Shown in pieces: positions 15,755 to 25,352 of a stretch of 64,000 bases of DNA. Within the stretch, counting starts at the first letter, position 1, and every line of letters begins with the position of its first letter. Under the pieces are notes generated by a model. That model ran no database searches. It was not told where the DNA came from and was given only the letters and a program-made list of their open reading frames with translations. A program made the translations under genes and the position numbers. This DNA comes from Bacteroidota bacterium (GTDB lineage Bacteria > Bacteroidota > Bacteroidia > Sphingobacteriales > Sphingobacteriaceae), in contig JAMFRP010000038.1 of NCBI GenBank assembly GCA_026224775.1, forward strand, positions 124,001 to 188,000, read 5' to 3'.

Positions 15755-17021
15755 TATTTAATATCGAATTATAAATTTCCAAATATTGGTTTGCTACCTT
15801 TTCGTTATTAAAAGTACTCACCACCTTGTTTCTGGCATTTGCCGAAAGTTCAGCTTTGTTTTCCGCGTAAAGCATGGTAAAAATTCCTTTAGCCATGTCA
15901 TCCGCCGATTCAAACTCTGCCAGGTAACCATTTTGCAAATGATCTACCATTTCCGGTATTCCGCCCACATTAAAGGCCACTACAGGCGTTCCGCACGATA
16001 AGGCTTCCATCACAGTATTAGGTAGATTATCTTCGATTGAAGGCGTCACAAATACGTCTGCGAGGCTATATACCTCCGCCAGGTCCGTTTGCGATGTGAT
16101 CAAACTAAGCTGAATAACTTTAAACGGCAACTGGGTTACATCAAAATGTTTGTTTTTACCAAAGATCACTACTTCAACCAATCCCTTATCCGGGCAGCTC
16201 ACCACCAAATGGTTTAAAGCTTCAACCAAATAGCTTATCCCTTTGCGCCGGTCGTTTATATTGGCCGCGCCAAATAGTATCACTTTGGCAAAGGGATTAA
16301 TCCCCCAATTCTCCCGCATATCTAATTTATCCTGTGGCGAATACAGACCCGTATCGATAGGATTTGGAATAGAGGTGATATTGAAATTCTTCAATAATGA
16401 ACTTTTCCTGGCTACTCGGGCCAACCAACTACTACAGGCCACAAAAGTTATATTTTTATTCCCGGCATACATGGCAACCTTGCGCAGCCATCCGCTGTGC
16501 GAAATATCATCCGGATTCTCATCCTGCAAAAAATAGCAATCGCCGCATTGGTTTATAAAATGGTTACACGCACCCGCGTAATGGCAACCGCCCGTAAAGG
16601 TCCACATATCATGTAAGGTCCAAACAATGGGCTTGCCTAAATTCACCAGTTCCTTCAAATCATTGATGGATAAAAAGCCGGAATTAGTCCAGTGCAGGTG
16701 CAAAATATCAGCATCCTTAATCAAAGGATTATTTTTTATGCTAAAGCCCGCATTCGCTGTCGAAAAGGCGAAGCGTACTGTTTTATCACGCTCATGAAAA
16801 GCGATAAAAGGCAATCGTTCATACAAAAAATCAAATTTGGCCTTAAATCTTCGCCAGGCATTCGTTACAATGCCCGTCACCCCTGCCTCATTGGTCTTTT
16901 TATATTGGACCAAAAGTTTCGCATCAATCTCCTCCTGCCCTTGCAGTGCCTTTAACAAACGCAGGCAGGCAGCAGGTGCGCCGCCACCAGCATCAGAGGT
17001 ATTGATCAAGGTAACTTTCAT
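15747..17021 (-). CDS. glycosyltransferase family 4
   Basis: The 424-residue GT-B fold enzyme begins with VTLINTSDAGGGAPAACLRLLKAL, a typical N-terminal loop of retaining GT4 enzymes. The C-terminal half contains SIPNPIDTGLYSP, ILFGAANINDRRKGISYLVEAL and the donor-binding E-x7-E segment in SIEDNLPNTVMEALSCGTPVVAFNVGG. HTLHDMWTFTGGCHYAGACNHF is rich in Cys and His and resembles the family members that act in surface glycan synthesis. It is the first gene of a two-gene unit with the GT2 gene. Confidence 0.87.
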   Translation of the reverse strand: MKVTLINTSDAGGGAPAACLRLLKALQGQEEIDAKLLVQYKKTNEAGVTGIVTNAWRRFKAKFDFLYERLPFIAFHERDKTVRFAFSTANAGFSIKNNPLIKDADILHLHWTNSGFLSINDLKELVNLGKPIVWTLHDMWTFTGGCHYAGACNHFINQCGDCYFLQDENPDDISHSGWLRKVAMYAGNKNITFVACSSWLARVARKSSLLKNFNITSIPNPIDTGLYSPQDKLDMRENWGINPFAKVILFGAANINDRRKGISYLVEALNHLVVSCPDKGLVEVVIFGKNKHFDVTQLPFKVIQLSLITSQTDLAEVYSLADVFVTPSIEDNLPNTVMEALSCGTPVVAFNVGGIPEMVDHLQNGYLAEFESADDMAKGIFTMLYAENKAELSANARNKVVSTFNNEKVANQYLEIYNSILNNG

Positions 17022-17251
17022 CTACGCAAGTATAATACTATTTAAGGTATTGTCTGAACCATGATTTATAAGATTTGAGGATTTCCATGATTTTAATCTT
17101 TAATAATTCATTGCCGTTGGCTTTAGCAAATGGATAATAAAACAAGCATATGGCTTTAGCCTAAATCTATTCCTCTATTATACACTCCGCATAAGATAAT
17201 TTATGCCGAAATATTTTACTTTTGATAGCAGATAAAACGCACCAGCATAAC

Positions 17252-17770
17252 ATGAACATATTTGCTTATTTATTTCAGGACCGGCAAGCAAACCGGCAGA
17301 ATTTTAAGGCACAATTGGTTCTGTTTTTATTTAGGTTGGCGCAGCTCATTAACCGGTCGATGGTATTGAAGGTAATACTTTATCCTTACCTCTTATTGTA
17401 CCGTTATTGGGTAGACTGGGTTTGGGGCATTGAGCTACCACGTAAGCTTACTGTTGGCAAAGGACTAAGTTTATATCACGGCCATGCTTTAGTGATTAAC
17501 CAGGGCGTTATCATAGGCGAAAACTGCGCACTACGGAACTCAACCACCATCGGTCACAAAAAGCTAGCAGATGGCAGCCATAGTGCCTGTCCGCGTATTG
17601 GGAATAATGTAGATATTGGCGCCAACGTTTGTATTATTGGCGATGTGGTGATTGGCGATAACGTGATCATTGGGGCGGGCTCGGTAGTTATTAAAAACAT
17701 ACCACCAAATAGTATAGCTGTGGGTAACCCGGCAAGGATATTGGAAAAGAAACAGGAGAACATCAGCTAA
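17252..17770 (+). CDS. serine acetyltransferase-like hexapeptide acyltransferase
   Basis: A 172-residue left-handed beta-helix acyltransferase. Hexapeptide repeats run from about residue 75 to 155 (for example VINQGVIIGENCALRNSTTIGHK and IGNNVDIGANVCIIGDVVIGDNVIIGAGSVV) and end in the usual IPPNSIAVGNPARIL. It is shorter than true CysE and sits next to a sugar-cluster methyltransferase, so it probably acetylates a sugar rather than serine. The ATG at 17252 is chosen; an in-frame TTG at 17222 would add ten unlikely residues. The next gene starts 15 bases downstream. Confidence 0.8.
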   Translation: MNIFAYLFQDRQANRQNFKAQLVLFLFRLAQLINRSMVLKVILYPYLLLYRYWVDWVWGIELPRKLTVGKGLSLYHGHALVINQGVIIGENCALRNSTTIGHKKLADGSHSACPRIGNNVDIGANVCIIGDVVIGDNVIIGAGSVVIKNIPPNSIAVGNPARILEKKQENIS

Positions 17771-17785
17771 ACAGGCTATTTATTA

Positions 17786-18532
17786 ATGGAGCAAAATTTA
17801 ACCGACCGCGCGTTCTGGAAATCGTTTTGGGAATCAAGAAAAAATCTGATTCTTTATTTAAAACCTGATTATGTTTTTGGCGATATTTTAGCAGGACTGA
17901 TTAAAGAAAAAGGAATCAAGAACGCCATTGAACTGGGTGGCTTCCCAGGATATTATTCTGTCTACCTAAAAAAATATCAGAATCTATCCACTACTCTTTT
18001 TGATTACTACATCCACGAAGGATTAATCAAAGAACTGTTAGCAAAAAACGGGTTGAAAGATGGCGACATCAATATCATCGAATCCGATCTGTTCAACTAT
18101 ACTCCCGAAGAAAAATACGACATGGTGCTTTCTTTTGGTTTGATAGAGCATTTTAGCGATACTGCATCCATCATCAAAACACACCTGCAATTCTTAAAAC
18201 CAGGCGGCACTTTATTCATCACCCTACCAAACTTTACCGGCGTTAACGGCTGGGTGCAGAAAAATTTCGACAAAGAGAATTACGACAAGCATTATATTGA
18301 CTGCATGAACCCGGCATTCCTTGCCGAAACCTGTAAGCAACTGGGATTAAAAGAAGTAGAATCTTACTATCATGGTAAGTTTACCGTTTGGCTGGAGAAT
18401 AAATCCGAGCAAAGCGCTATTGCTAAATCAATAGTAAAAGCGATATGGGTAGCGGGCAAAGTTTTCACCAAGATTATCCCGATTGAAAGTAAGGCTTTAT
18501 CGCCTTATATTGTGGTTAAGGCGACGATGTAA
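17786..18532 (+). CDS. SAM-dependent methyltransferase, class I
   Basis: The 248-residue protein has a Rossmann methyltransferase core: motif I NAIELGGFPGYYSVYL, acidic residue in STTLFDYY, and the motif IV-like KYDMVLSFGLIEHFSD followed by FLKPGGTLFITLPN. These are features of the Methyltransf_11/23 group that modify small molecules and sugars. It follows the hexapeptide acyltransferase in the same direction. The substrate is unknown; a nucleotide sugar or glycan end is likely given the neighbouring glycosyltransferases. Confidence 0.8.
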   Translation: MEQNLTDRAFWKSFWESRKNLILYLKPDYVFGDILAGLIKEKGIKNAIELGGFPGYYSVYLKKYQNLSTTLFDYYIHEGLIKELLAKNGLKDGDINIIESDLFNYTPEEKYDMVLSFGLIEHFSDTASIIKTHLQFLKPGGTLFITLPNFTGVNGWVQKNFDKENYDKHYIDCMNPAFLAETCKQLGLKEVESYYHGKFTVWLENKSEQSAIAKSIVKAIWVAGKVFTKIIPIESKALSPYIVVKATM

Positions 18533-18567
18533 GTTTCGTCTTCCATTGTCACACTTCTCCCTCTACC

Positions 18568-18657
18568 TGTCATTTCGACCGGAGGGAGAAATCTTCTACA
18601 ATAAGCATAATGGACAATACTGGGCGAAGAAGATTTCTCCCTCCGGTCGAAATGACA
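18568..18657. repeat. REP-type inverted repeat (GTCATTTCGACC family)
   Basis: Two perfect 30-base arms, 18568-18597 and 18628-18657, enclose a 30-base spacer. Each arm begins TGTCATTTCGACCGGAGGGA and ends AAATCTTCT. It lies between convergent genes and starts 35 bases after one stop codon. Confidence 0.88.
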
Positions 18658-18664
18658 AGTGGAA

Positions 18665-19585
18665 TTATTTTACTTTCGTAAAATACTTTATCCTCATCTG
18701 TTTTATAAACACAATCCCGCGTCTAACCAAACTGCCTTTACGATTCTTCAGGAAGCTGCGGATAGCATCATGTGCCTGCTCATTTTCTTTTATCTCTGTC
18801 GGGAACTTTTTAACTACTTTTTGTGAGATCTTAACCTTGTAGGTATTCTCAATATTGGAATGCACGCCCGTACCATCGTGCCCGATATTATGTACCAGCG
18901 ATTGTGATGGATTTAACGTTAAACCGCCTTTTAAAAATATAGAGGCATACCACCTGATAGCCCATGAATTGTTTTTCCCGACTTTAAACTCCTGCATCTG
19001 TTTCCAAAAATTCATAGTGCCGTCAATAGAAAAGCGGCTGATCTTTTGTTTATCAAACTGCCCCATTAATTTATCAATATCCGGTTCAAAGTCCTTCCAT
19101 GCACGTGCCCATGTTGCCCAGCCCCAGCTGGTGGCTATGCGGTAGAAGAATGTTTCAGGCAGTTTTTTATCACCCAGCTCGAACATGTAAGCGCCAATAT
19201 GCATTATCTTTTCTTCATTGGCATATTTAGTCAGCGCCTCATTAAAATATTGTAGGGAATATTTGGATGATAGCAGATCATCTTCAAAAACAATTACTTT
19301 GCCGTAATCCTTAACCAACTGCGTAACGCCATCAATAATGGAATTGGCCAGCCCTTTATTCTGCTTACCTTCAATAACCTTTACCGATTTAAACCCGCTA
19401 ACATCACTTATCAGTTGCCTTACTTCATCAACCTTGGCCTGATCGGCAGGCGTTTTAGCACCATCGGAAAATATAAACAGGCGCGATTCATCAGCCAATA
19501 AATTCTTTTGTAAAGAATTCAGCGTACGGCGGGTATGCTCGGGACGGTTGTAAACAAATAATGCAATAGGTGCAAGGTTTTGCAT
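18665..19585 (-). CDS. glycosyltransferase, GT-A fold (GT2-like)
   Basis: A 306-residue GT-A protein starting LAPIALFVYNRPEHTRRTLNSL, with KQNKGLANSIIDGVTQLV and the acidic metal-binding motif VIVFEDDLLSS. A Trp-rich block (SWGWATWARAWKDFE) follows, as in family members of bacterial polysaccharide clusters. The ATG at 19585 is preferred; the ORF could begin at 19618 with eleven extra residues that do not fit. It lies downstream of, but separated by 111 bases from, two tandem glycosyltransferase genes on the same strand. The sugar specificity is unknown. Confidence 0.8.
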   Translation of the reverse strand: MQNLAPIALFVYNRPEHTRRTLNSLQKNLLADESRLFIFSDGAKTPADQAKVDEVRQLISDVSGFKSVKVIEGKQNKGLANSIIDGVTQLVKDYGKVIVFEDDLLSSKYSLQYFNEALTKYANEEKIMHIGAYMFELGDKKLPETFFYRIATSWGWATWARAWKDFEPDIDKLMGQFDKQKISRFSIDGTMNFWKQMQEFKVGKNNSWAIRWYASIFLKGGLTLNPSQSLVHNIGHDGTGVHSNIENTYKVKISQKVVKKFPTEIKENEQAHDAIRSFLKNRKGSLVRRGIVFIKQMRIKYFTKVK

Positions 19586-19696
19586 GTTGAAAGATAGATG
19601 TAGCGTTGATTTAAACAAAGAACGGTGTTAGCTTTTGCTAATTGTACACCATTCTAAATTTGATTATAGCGAAAGTAAAATTATATGTGCAGTATT

Positions 19697-20698
19697 TCAA
19701 AACTTACTTTCATCTGCCTTGCCTAAGTTACCTGCAAGGCCATCATTAATTGCACTTAGCAACTTTTGATATTCTCTTTGTTTTGAATTGATGATACTCA
19801 CCAATTTTAGATAAGCCAGATATAATGCTTTATTTATGTTGAACATCAATTTATTTTTCACGGCCACCCGCGAGTAAAAATACAGCCTGTTACGGATGTG
19901 GTAATAGATCCTGAAATTCCATTGATCCAGTAGCGCCGAATGCAGAAATTTAGGCTTATAACCTATCCCCTGCGATTTATCAATATCCTCAATACCGCAT
20001 TGCGGGATGATCCATATTTTACCGCCATTTTGGGTGATGCGATAGGTATATTCCGAATCATCTACATATAAATAAAACTCCTGGTTAGGGTAGCCAATCT
20101 CGACTATCAGGTCACGATGCATAAACATACCGCCGTAAGGCGCGTAAGGAATAATTGCAGGTTGCTGCTCGCCTCCTTTTTTGCCAAACTTATCCAGCAG
20201 TTTATTAAACTGATTTTTAAATACTCTGGTTAAACTAAATCCTAAAAAGTTATCCGGCATTAGGTAATAGCGGTATGGGTCTTCGCCTTTGATAATTTTA
20301 ACATGCTGCGCCCTGTCTTCGCGTAAGCAAAAAAGCGCTTTTTTATTATTCGAACCTGCAATTATATCCCATTGTTTTAACAAATCTGGGATTACGTTTT
20401 CATGCGGCAGGTTATCATCATCCAACAGAAAAAAGAAATCGCTATCAATATTCTCAAATGTGTATTGTATTCCTGTTTTATACCCCCCAGCCGAGCCTAA
20501 ATTCTCCCCGCTATTAATTACAGTGATGCGGCTATCATTAAACTCAGCAACCTTTTCACTAACACTATAAGCGGAAGCATTATTTACCACAATAACATTC
20601 CCCACCTGCTCGTATTTTAGCAGCAATCCGATAACACGACTTAAAAAAGCCCATCTATCGCCGTAAGTAACTGTTATAATGCTGATCTTATAATTCAA
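19697..20698 (-). CDS. glycosyltransferase family 2, GlfT2-like (copy 2)
   Basis: This 333-residue enzyme has a GT-A N-terminal half with ISIITVTYGDRWAFLSRVI, ENLGSAGGYKTGI and the metal-binding FFLLDDDNLPHE, and then the GlfT2-like segment YLYVDDSEYTYRITQNGG. These are features of galactofuranosyltransferase-type GT2 proteins and rhamnosyltransferase relatives. It is clearly a paralogue of the gene immediately upstream, sharing the order of all these motifs, and overlaps it by four bases. The pair probably adds consecutive residues of one glycan. Confidence 0.82.
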   Translation of the reverse strand: MNYKISIITVTYGDRWAFLSRVIGLLLKYEQVGNVIVVNNASAYSVSEKVAEFNDSRITVINSGENLGSAGGYKTGIQYTFENIDSDFFFLLDDDNLPHENVIPDLLKQWDIIAGSNNKKALFCLREDRAQHVKIIKGEDPYRYYLMPDNFLGFSLTRVFKNQFNKLLDKFGKKGGEQQPAIIPYAPYGGMFMHRDLIVEIGYPNQEFYLYVDDSEYTYRITQNGGKIWIIPQCGIEDIDKSQGIGYKPKFLHSALLDQWNFRIYYHIRNRLYFYSRVAVKNKLMFNINKALYLAYLKLVSIINSKQREYQKLLSAINDGLAGNLGKADESKF

Positions 20699-21726
20699 AA
20701 CTTCTCCGGGTTAGCTTTTCCTAAATTTCCGTTTAAACCATCATTAACGGCGACTAAAAATTTATTGTATTCTTTTTGTTTGGATGACAAGATGCTAAGT
20801 GCCTTTAATTTACCTATAAAAAGCGCTTTATTAATATTGAATACCAGTGCATTTTTTAACGATGTTTTATGATGAAAGTAAACACTATTCCTCACCCGGT
20901 AATACATCCTGAAACTCCATAAATCAAGGTAATTTGATGAAAACGGGCTCGGTTTATAATCTATCCTTACATCTGTGGTATCAATATCACTGATTTTTGA
21001 TGCCGATATCAACCAAATGGTTCCACCGCTTTGAGTAACCCGGTAGGTATACTCTTCATCATCAACATATAAATAAAAACGTTCGTCAGGGTAACCGATC
21101 TTGTCTATCATTTGCCTGTGCAGAAAAAATCCGCCGTAAGGTACGTAAGGCATTCTTACTTTTTGGGCGATAGTTTTTGCCGCTGATGAATCTTCACTCC
21201 TTTTAAACTTTTTAGCAATTTTAGCCAGTTTATTACGCCCGATCTTCAAAAACGAAAATCCTAAAAAATCATCAGGTATTAAATAGTATTTATAAGGATC
21301 AGCACCTTGCGCGAATTTGGAATCAATTTCCCGATCAGTTCGCAGACTGAAAAGCGCTGTGGTATCGCCTTTAGCGTCAAGTTCAACCCAGGTATTCAGC
21401 AATACATCAAGCGCATCGGTATCGGGTAAATTATCATCATCCAATAGCCAAACAAAATCATCATCTAAATACTGATGTGCATAAGCAATACCATCATGAT
21501 AACCACCTGCCGAACCCAGATTTTCCGCATGATCAATTAATACCACACGGCTATCACCTATCTCGTCAATTTTTTCCTTAACATTATAGGTCGATCCATT
21601 ATTAACAACAACAATATGGCTTATCAATTTAAGGCTGCGCAATCGTTCAATTATCTGGCTTACCAGCCCCCAGCGATTGCCGTAAGTAACCGTAATTGCA
21701 CAAGTTTTATTTTCTATTTTTGGCAT
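20695..21726 (-). CDS. glycosyltransferase family 2, GlfT2-like (copy 1)
   Basis: A 343-residue paralogue of the following gene, with CAITVTYGNRWGLVSQII, ENLGSAGGYHDGIAYA, the metal motif VWLLDDDNLPDT and FYLYVDDEEYTYRVTQSGG. Its C-terminal end (VNDGLNGNLGKANPEKF) also mirrors the neighbour's VNDGLAGNLGKADESKF, so the two arose by tandem duplication and then diverged. It is first in a two-gene unit driven by a -7 element eight bases upstream, and diverges from the flippase gene. Confidence 0.82.
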   Translation of the reverse strand: MPKIENKTCAITVTYGNRWGLVSQIIERLRSLKLISHIVVVNNGSTYNVKEKIDEIGDSRVVLIDHAENLGSAGGYHDGIAYAHQYLDDDFVWLLDDDNLPDTDALDVLLNTWVELDAKGDTTALFSLRTDREIDSKFAQGADPYKYYLIPDDFLGFSFLKIGRNKLAKIAKKFKRSEDSSAAKTIAQKVRMPYVPYGGFFLHRQMIDKIGYPDERFYLYVDDEEYTYRVTQSGGTIWLISASKISDIDTTDVRIDYKPSPFSSNYLDLWSFRMYYRVRNSVYFHHKTSLKNALVFNINKALFIGKLKALSILSSKQKEYNKFLVAVNDGLNGNLGKANPEKF

Positions 21727-21733
21727 TGATTTT

Positions 21734-21741
21734 CAAAAGTA
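21734..21741 (-). promoter_or_regulatory. promoter -7 element of the tandem GT2 genes
   Basis: Minus-strand TACTTTTG matches TAnnTTTG and ends seven bases before the ATG at 21726, so the leader would be very short. Confidence 0.45.
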
Positions 21742-21777
21742 CATTTTTTATTAATACAGGCGGTTAGCCATAATTAA

Positions 21778-23265
21778 ATGGGAGTTATAAAGCAGCAAAC
21801 AATAAAAGGTACTATGTATTCATACATAGGTATAGTTATTGGTTTTGTGTCGATGATTATTATACAACCTCATGCCTTAACGGCTGAAGAGGTTGGCCTT
21901 ACCGGGATATTGCTCTCGTTCTCTTTACTATTCTCCCAATTCGCATTGCTTGGCTTTGGCGGTACAGCAAGATACTTCCCTTATTTCAGGAGCGAAGAAA
22001 AAAAGCATCACGGCTACCTGTTTCTTTTTTGCATTGTGGCGCTTGTGGGCACCATTATATTTATCATCTCGATATATGTTTTTAAGGATCAGATCATCGG
22101 CAGCAAGTATAAAAGCTCTTCCCTTTTCGACAAATATTACTGGTACCTGGTACCACTTATCATTTTCACAGTATACTTTAACGTATTCGACCTTTATGCC
22201 AGGGTAATGTACAATGCCACATCAGGCAAGGTGTTAAAGGAGTTTACCAAGCGTATATTCATATTTATACCATTGGCGCTGATGTATTTTAAACTGATAA
22301 GCTTTGAAACCTTTATGGTGTTATGGCTGGTGGCCAATGCATTTCCAACGGTATTACTACTTATTCGTTTAGTTCGCGATGGGCATTTCTTTTTAAACCC
22401 CGACTTCTCTTTACTGGATAAGGAAATGACCAGAAACCTGATCAATATCAGTATTTGGGGGCTAATGATAGGCTCATCCCCTCTAATTGTTGAAAGTATC
22501 GACGAATACATCATCAACAAAAAATTTGGCCTGACCGATACCGGTATTTATACCATTACATCCTACGTTGCCATTATAATTACCTTACCGGTACGCTCAT
22601 TATACAGCATCGCGACAACAGTAATTGCCGAAGCCTGGAAAACCAATGATCTGAACACCATTCAATCGGTATATAAGAAGAGCTGCATCAATCAATTAAT
22701 TACAACACTGTTCCTGTTCATTATTATTTGGGCCTGCGTTGATGATCTTTTTATCTATCTACCCGAAAAATATCAATTGGGTAAGTATGTGATATTTTTC
22801 ACCGCGCTAGGCAATTTAATTGATTCGGCAACAGGCATAAACGGTGTTATCCTGAGTACATCAAAATATTACCGATATGATGGGCTTTTTTACGTACTCC
22901 TGATAGGCGTTACGGTAGGTGGCAATTTACTTTTCATCCCCCATTATGGTATCACAGGGTCAGCCATTGCGGCGGCGGTTACATTTTTAATATTTAACGT
23001 TTTCAGGTATCTGTTTATACTCAAAATATACAAAATGCAGCCCTTTACCATGAGCAGCCCGATTGCCTTATTGGTGGGCGTTGTAGTGTATTTCATATCT
23101 ACCCTAATCATCCCGCAAATGAGTAACCATATTGTGGATATTATAGTAAGGAGCGCATTTATTACAGTAGCCTTTGGCCTATCTGTTTACTACCTAAAGC
23201 TATCTGATGATATTAACATCGTTGTAAATAACTTTCTAGCGAAGTTGAAGAGAACCCAGGATTGA
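21778..23265 (+). CDS. lipopolysaccharide/polysaccharide biosynthesis flippase (Wzx-like)
   Basis: A 495-residue protein of the MATE-like polysaccharide transporter superfamily, with about 14 membrane helices spread over its whole length, starting IKQQTIKGTMYSYIGIVIGFVSMIIIQP. KSSCINQ and the polar positions in helices near 240-260 (VESIDEYIINKKFGL) resemble Wzx/RfbX proteins that move lipid-linked oligosaccharides across the inner membrane. Its location beside several glycosyltransferases supports that role. It starts 51 bases from the divergent GT2 gene and ends at a hairpin terminator shared with typA. Confidence 0.82.
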   Translation: MGVIKQQTIKGTMYSYIGIVIGFVSMIIIQPHALTAEEVGLTGILLSFSLLFSQFALLGFGGTARYFPYFRSEEKKHHGYLFLFCIVALVGTIIFIISIYVFKDQIIGSKYKSSSLFDKYYWYLVPLIIFTVYFNVFDLYARVMYNATSGKVLKEFTKRIFIFIPLALMYFKLISFETFMVLWLVANAFPTVLLLIRLVRDGHFFLNPDFSLLDKEMTRNLINISIWGLMIGSSPLIVESIDEYIINKKFGLTDTGIYTITSYVAIIITLPVRSLYSIATTVIAEAWKTNDLNTIQSVYKKSCINQLITTLFLFIIIWACVDDLFIYLPEKYQLGKYVIFFTALGNLIDSATGINGVILSTSKYYRYDGLFYVLLIGVTVGGNLLFIPHYGITGSAIAAAVTFLIFNVFRYLFILKIYKMQPFTMSSPIALLVGVVVYFISTLIIPQMSNHIVDIIVRSAFITVAFGLSVYYLKLSDDINIVVNNFLAKLKRTQD

Positions 23266-23294
23266 TTTTTTTAATAAAAACATCCAGGACACAA

Positions 23295-23322
23295 AAAAGG
23301 GGCAAATAAATTTGCCCCTTTT
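23295..23322. terminator. bidirectional intrinsic terminator between flippase and typA
   Basis: AAAAGGGGCAAAT (23295-23307) pairs with its exact complement at 23310-23322, giving a 13-bp stem with A and T runs on both sides. It is 29 bases after one stop codon and 20 bases after the other. Confidence 0.85.
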
Positions 23323-23342
23323 GCATTAAATAATATTTTTAA

Positions 23343-25154
23343 TTATTGAGATTGGAACTTTTTAGCGTTGATCCTTCTCTCATTTTCGTTCAGGTATATT
23401 TTACGTAAACGGATACTTTGCGGCGTAACCTCGATGTACTCATCAGCCTGGATGTACTCCATTGATTCCTCTAACGAGAATTTGATAGCTGGTGCTATAC
23501 GTACGTTGGTATCGCTACCTGATGCACGCATGTTGGTTAACTGCTTGCCTTTAGTTAAGTTAATAACCAAATCATTATCACGGATGTGCTCGCCTAAAAC
23601 CTGTCCTTCGTAAACATCAACTCCCGGATCAATGTGGAAACGACCACGATCCTGTAATTTGTCAATTGCGAAAGCAGTGGTTTTACCAGTATCCATTGAT
23701 ACTAATACACCATTTAAACGACCAGGAATCTGACCTTTCCAAGGCTCGTAAGCTTTGAAACGGTGAGCCATGATAGCCTCTCCACCTGTTGCAGTTAATA
23801 CATTGTTACGCAAACCGATAATACCACGTGCAGGAATATCAAACTCTAAGTGCTGTAAATCACCTTTTGGCTCCATTACCAATAGGTCGCCTTTACGTTG
23901 TGTTACCAACTCAATTACTTTACCTGCAACTTCACCCGGTACATCAACAATCAGGGTTTCAACCGGCTCACATTTAACACCATCAATTTCTTTGATGATA
24001 ACCTGAGGCTGGCCTACCTGTAATTCATAACCTTCGCGACGCATAGTCTCGATCAATACTGATAAATGGAGAATACCACGGCCATACACTAAGTATGAGT
24101 CAGGCGATTCGGTTTCAACAACCTTAAGCGCCAGGTTTTTTTCCATTTCTTTATACAAACGATCACGTAAGTGGCGTGAAGTAACAAATTTACCTTCTTT
24201 ACCAAAGAAAGGTGAAGTATTGATGGTGAACAACATGTTCATTGTTGGCTCATCAATATGTATTACTTCTAATTGCTCCGGTTTTTCAAAATCGGCAATA
24301 GTATCGCCAATATCAAAACCTTCAATACCTACAACTGCACAAATATCACCCGCGCTAACTTCGGTAGCTTTAACCTTACCCAAGCCTTCAAAGGTGTATA
24401 ATTCTTTAATTCTTGTTTTTTGAATTTTACCATCGCGTTTTACTAACGATACCGGCATACCTTCTTTGATAGTACCACGAGCCACACGGCCAATCGCGAT
24501 ACGGCCTACGAATGAAGAATAATCCAATGAAGTGATCTGCATTTGCAAAGTACCTTCGTTTATTGGTGCCGGTGGAATGTTTTCCAGGATAGCATCCATT
24601 AACGGGAATATATCAGTAGTAGGTTGTTTGTAATCTGTACTCATCCAGCCTTGTTTGGATGAACCGTAAATAACCGGGAAATCCAGTTGATCTTCAGTAG
24701 CTTCAAGGTTGAAGAATAATTCAAATATCTGTTCGTAAACTTCTTCAGGGCGACAGTTTTCTTTGTCAACCTTGTTTACTACAACAATTGGTTTTAAGCC
24801 TAAAGCCAAAGCCTTTTGTGTTACGAAACGTGTTTGAGGCATAGCGCCTTCAAAAGCATCGCAAAGCAACAAAACGCCGTCAGCCATTTTTAATACACGT
24901 TCAACCTCTCCGCCAAAGTCGGCGTGACCAGGTGTGTCAATGATGTTGATCTTAACATCTTTGTACATTACCGACACGTTTTTTGACACGATGGTAATAC
25001 CACGCTCGCGTTCAAGGTCGTTGTTATCCAGTATCAGTTCACCGGTTGATTCGTTGTCCCTGAAAATTGAACAAGCATGTAGGATTTTATCAACCAAAGT
25101 AGTTTTACCGTGGTCAACGTGAGCGATAATCGCTATGTTTCTTATTTTTTGCAT
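23343..25154 (-). CDS. typA: ribosome-associated GTPase TypA/BipA
   Basis: A translational GTPase of normal length (603 residues). The G1 loop AHVDHGKTT is at about 11-19, the switch region RERGITI follows, then G3 DTPGHADFGGEVERVL near 74 and G4 NKVDKENCRPEEVYEQ. The EF-G-like domains and the C-terminal TypA domain, with RGIIGLRNNVLTATGGEAIMAHRF and a Lys/Arg-rich end, are complete. TypA binds ribosomes and aids 50S assembly and stress growth, especially in the cold. It is monocistronic with a full-match promoter. Confidence 0.97.
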   Translation of the reverse strand: MQKIRNIAIIAHVDHGKTTLVDKILHACSIFRDNESTGELILDNNDLERERGITIVSKNVSVMYKDVKINIIDTPGHADFGGEVERVLKMADGVLLLCDAFEGAMPQTRFVTQKALALGLKPIVVVNKVDKENCRPEEVYEQIFELFFNLEATEDQLDFPVIYGSSKQGWMSTDYKQPTTDIFPLMDAILENIPPAPINEGTLQMQITSLDYSSFVGRIAIGRVARGTIKEGMPVSLVKRDGKIQKTRIKELYTFEGLGKVKATEVSAGDICAVVGIEGFDIGDTIADFEKPEQLEVIHIDEPTMNMLFTINTSPFFGKEGKFVTSRHLRDRLYKEMEKNLALKVVETESPDSYLVYGRGILHLSVLIETMRREGYELQVGQPQVIIKEIDGVKCEPVETLIVDVPGEVAGKVIELVTQRKGDLLVMEPKGDLQHLEFDIPARGIIGLRNNVLTATGGEAIMAHRFKAYEPWKGQIPGRLNGVLVSMDTGKTTAFAIDKLQDRGRFHIDPGVDVYEGQVLGEHIRDNDLVINLTKGKQLTNMRASGSDTNVRIAPAIKFSLEESMEYIQADEYIEVTPQSIRLRKIYLNENERRINAKKFQSQ

Positions 25155-25178
25155 TGAAATGCGCCTCTAATTTTGGCG

Positions 25179-25209
25179 CAAAGGTACGCTTAATATATGA
25201 GAATTTCAA
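25179..25209 (-). promoter_or_regulatory. typA promoter
   Basis: On the minus strand TTG at 25209-25207 is followed after 20 bases by TACCTTTG at 25186-25179. Both elements and spacing fit the Bacteroidota vegetative promoter (TTG, about 19-20 bases, TAnnTTTG). It lies 25 bases before the typA start. Confidence 0.65.
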
Positions 25210-25305
25210 GCGTTTGCAACTTATTGAGTAATAATGACAAATGGTTATAAGCACAATAGCTATTTCCCAAATGCACGACGCAAAAATTTAGGCATCGCTT
25301 TATAA

Positions 25306-25330
25306 ACAAAAAAGCCCTTATTAAAGGCTT
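25306..25330 (-). terminator. small hairpin terminator after the 69-codon reading frame
   Basis: Reading on the minus strand, AAGCCTTTAATAAGGGCTTTTTT forms a short stem (AAGCC with GGGCTT) followed by a T run. It is 22 bases after the stop of the small reading frame at 25353, which supports that frame having been transcribed. Confidence 0.55.
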
Positions 25331-25352
25331 CGAACTGCGTTAACGAACTACT

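Noticed and set aside
17040..17180. Degenerate repeat words (CTGAACCATGATTTATAAGA and TGGCTTTAGC twice) before the hexapeptide gene
   Set aside because: They resemble decayed intergenic repeats of the phylum, but no clear pair or boundaries can be drawn.
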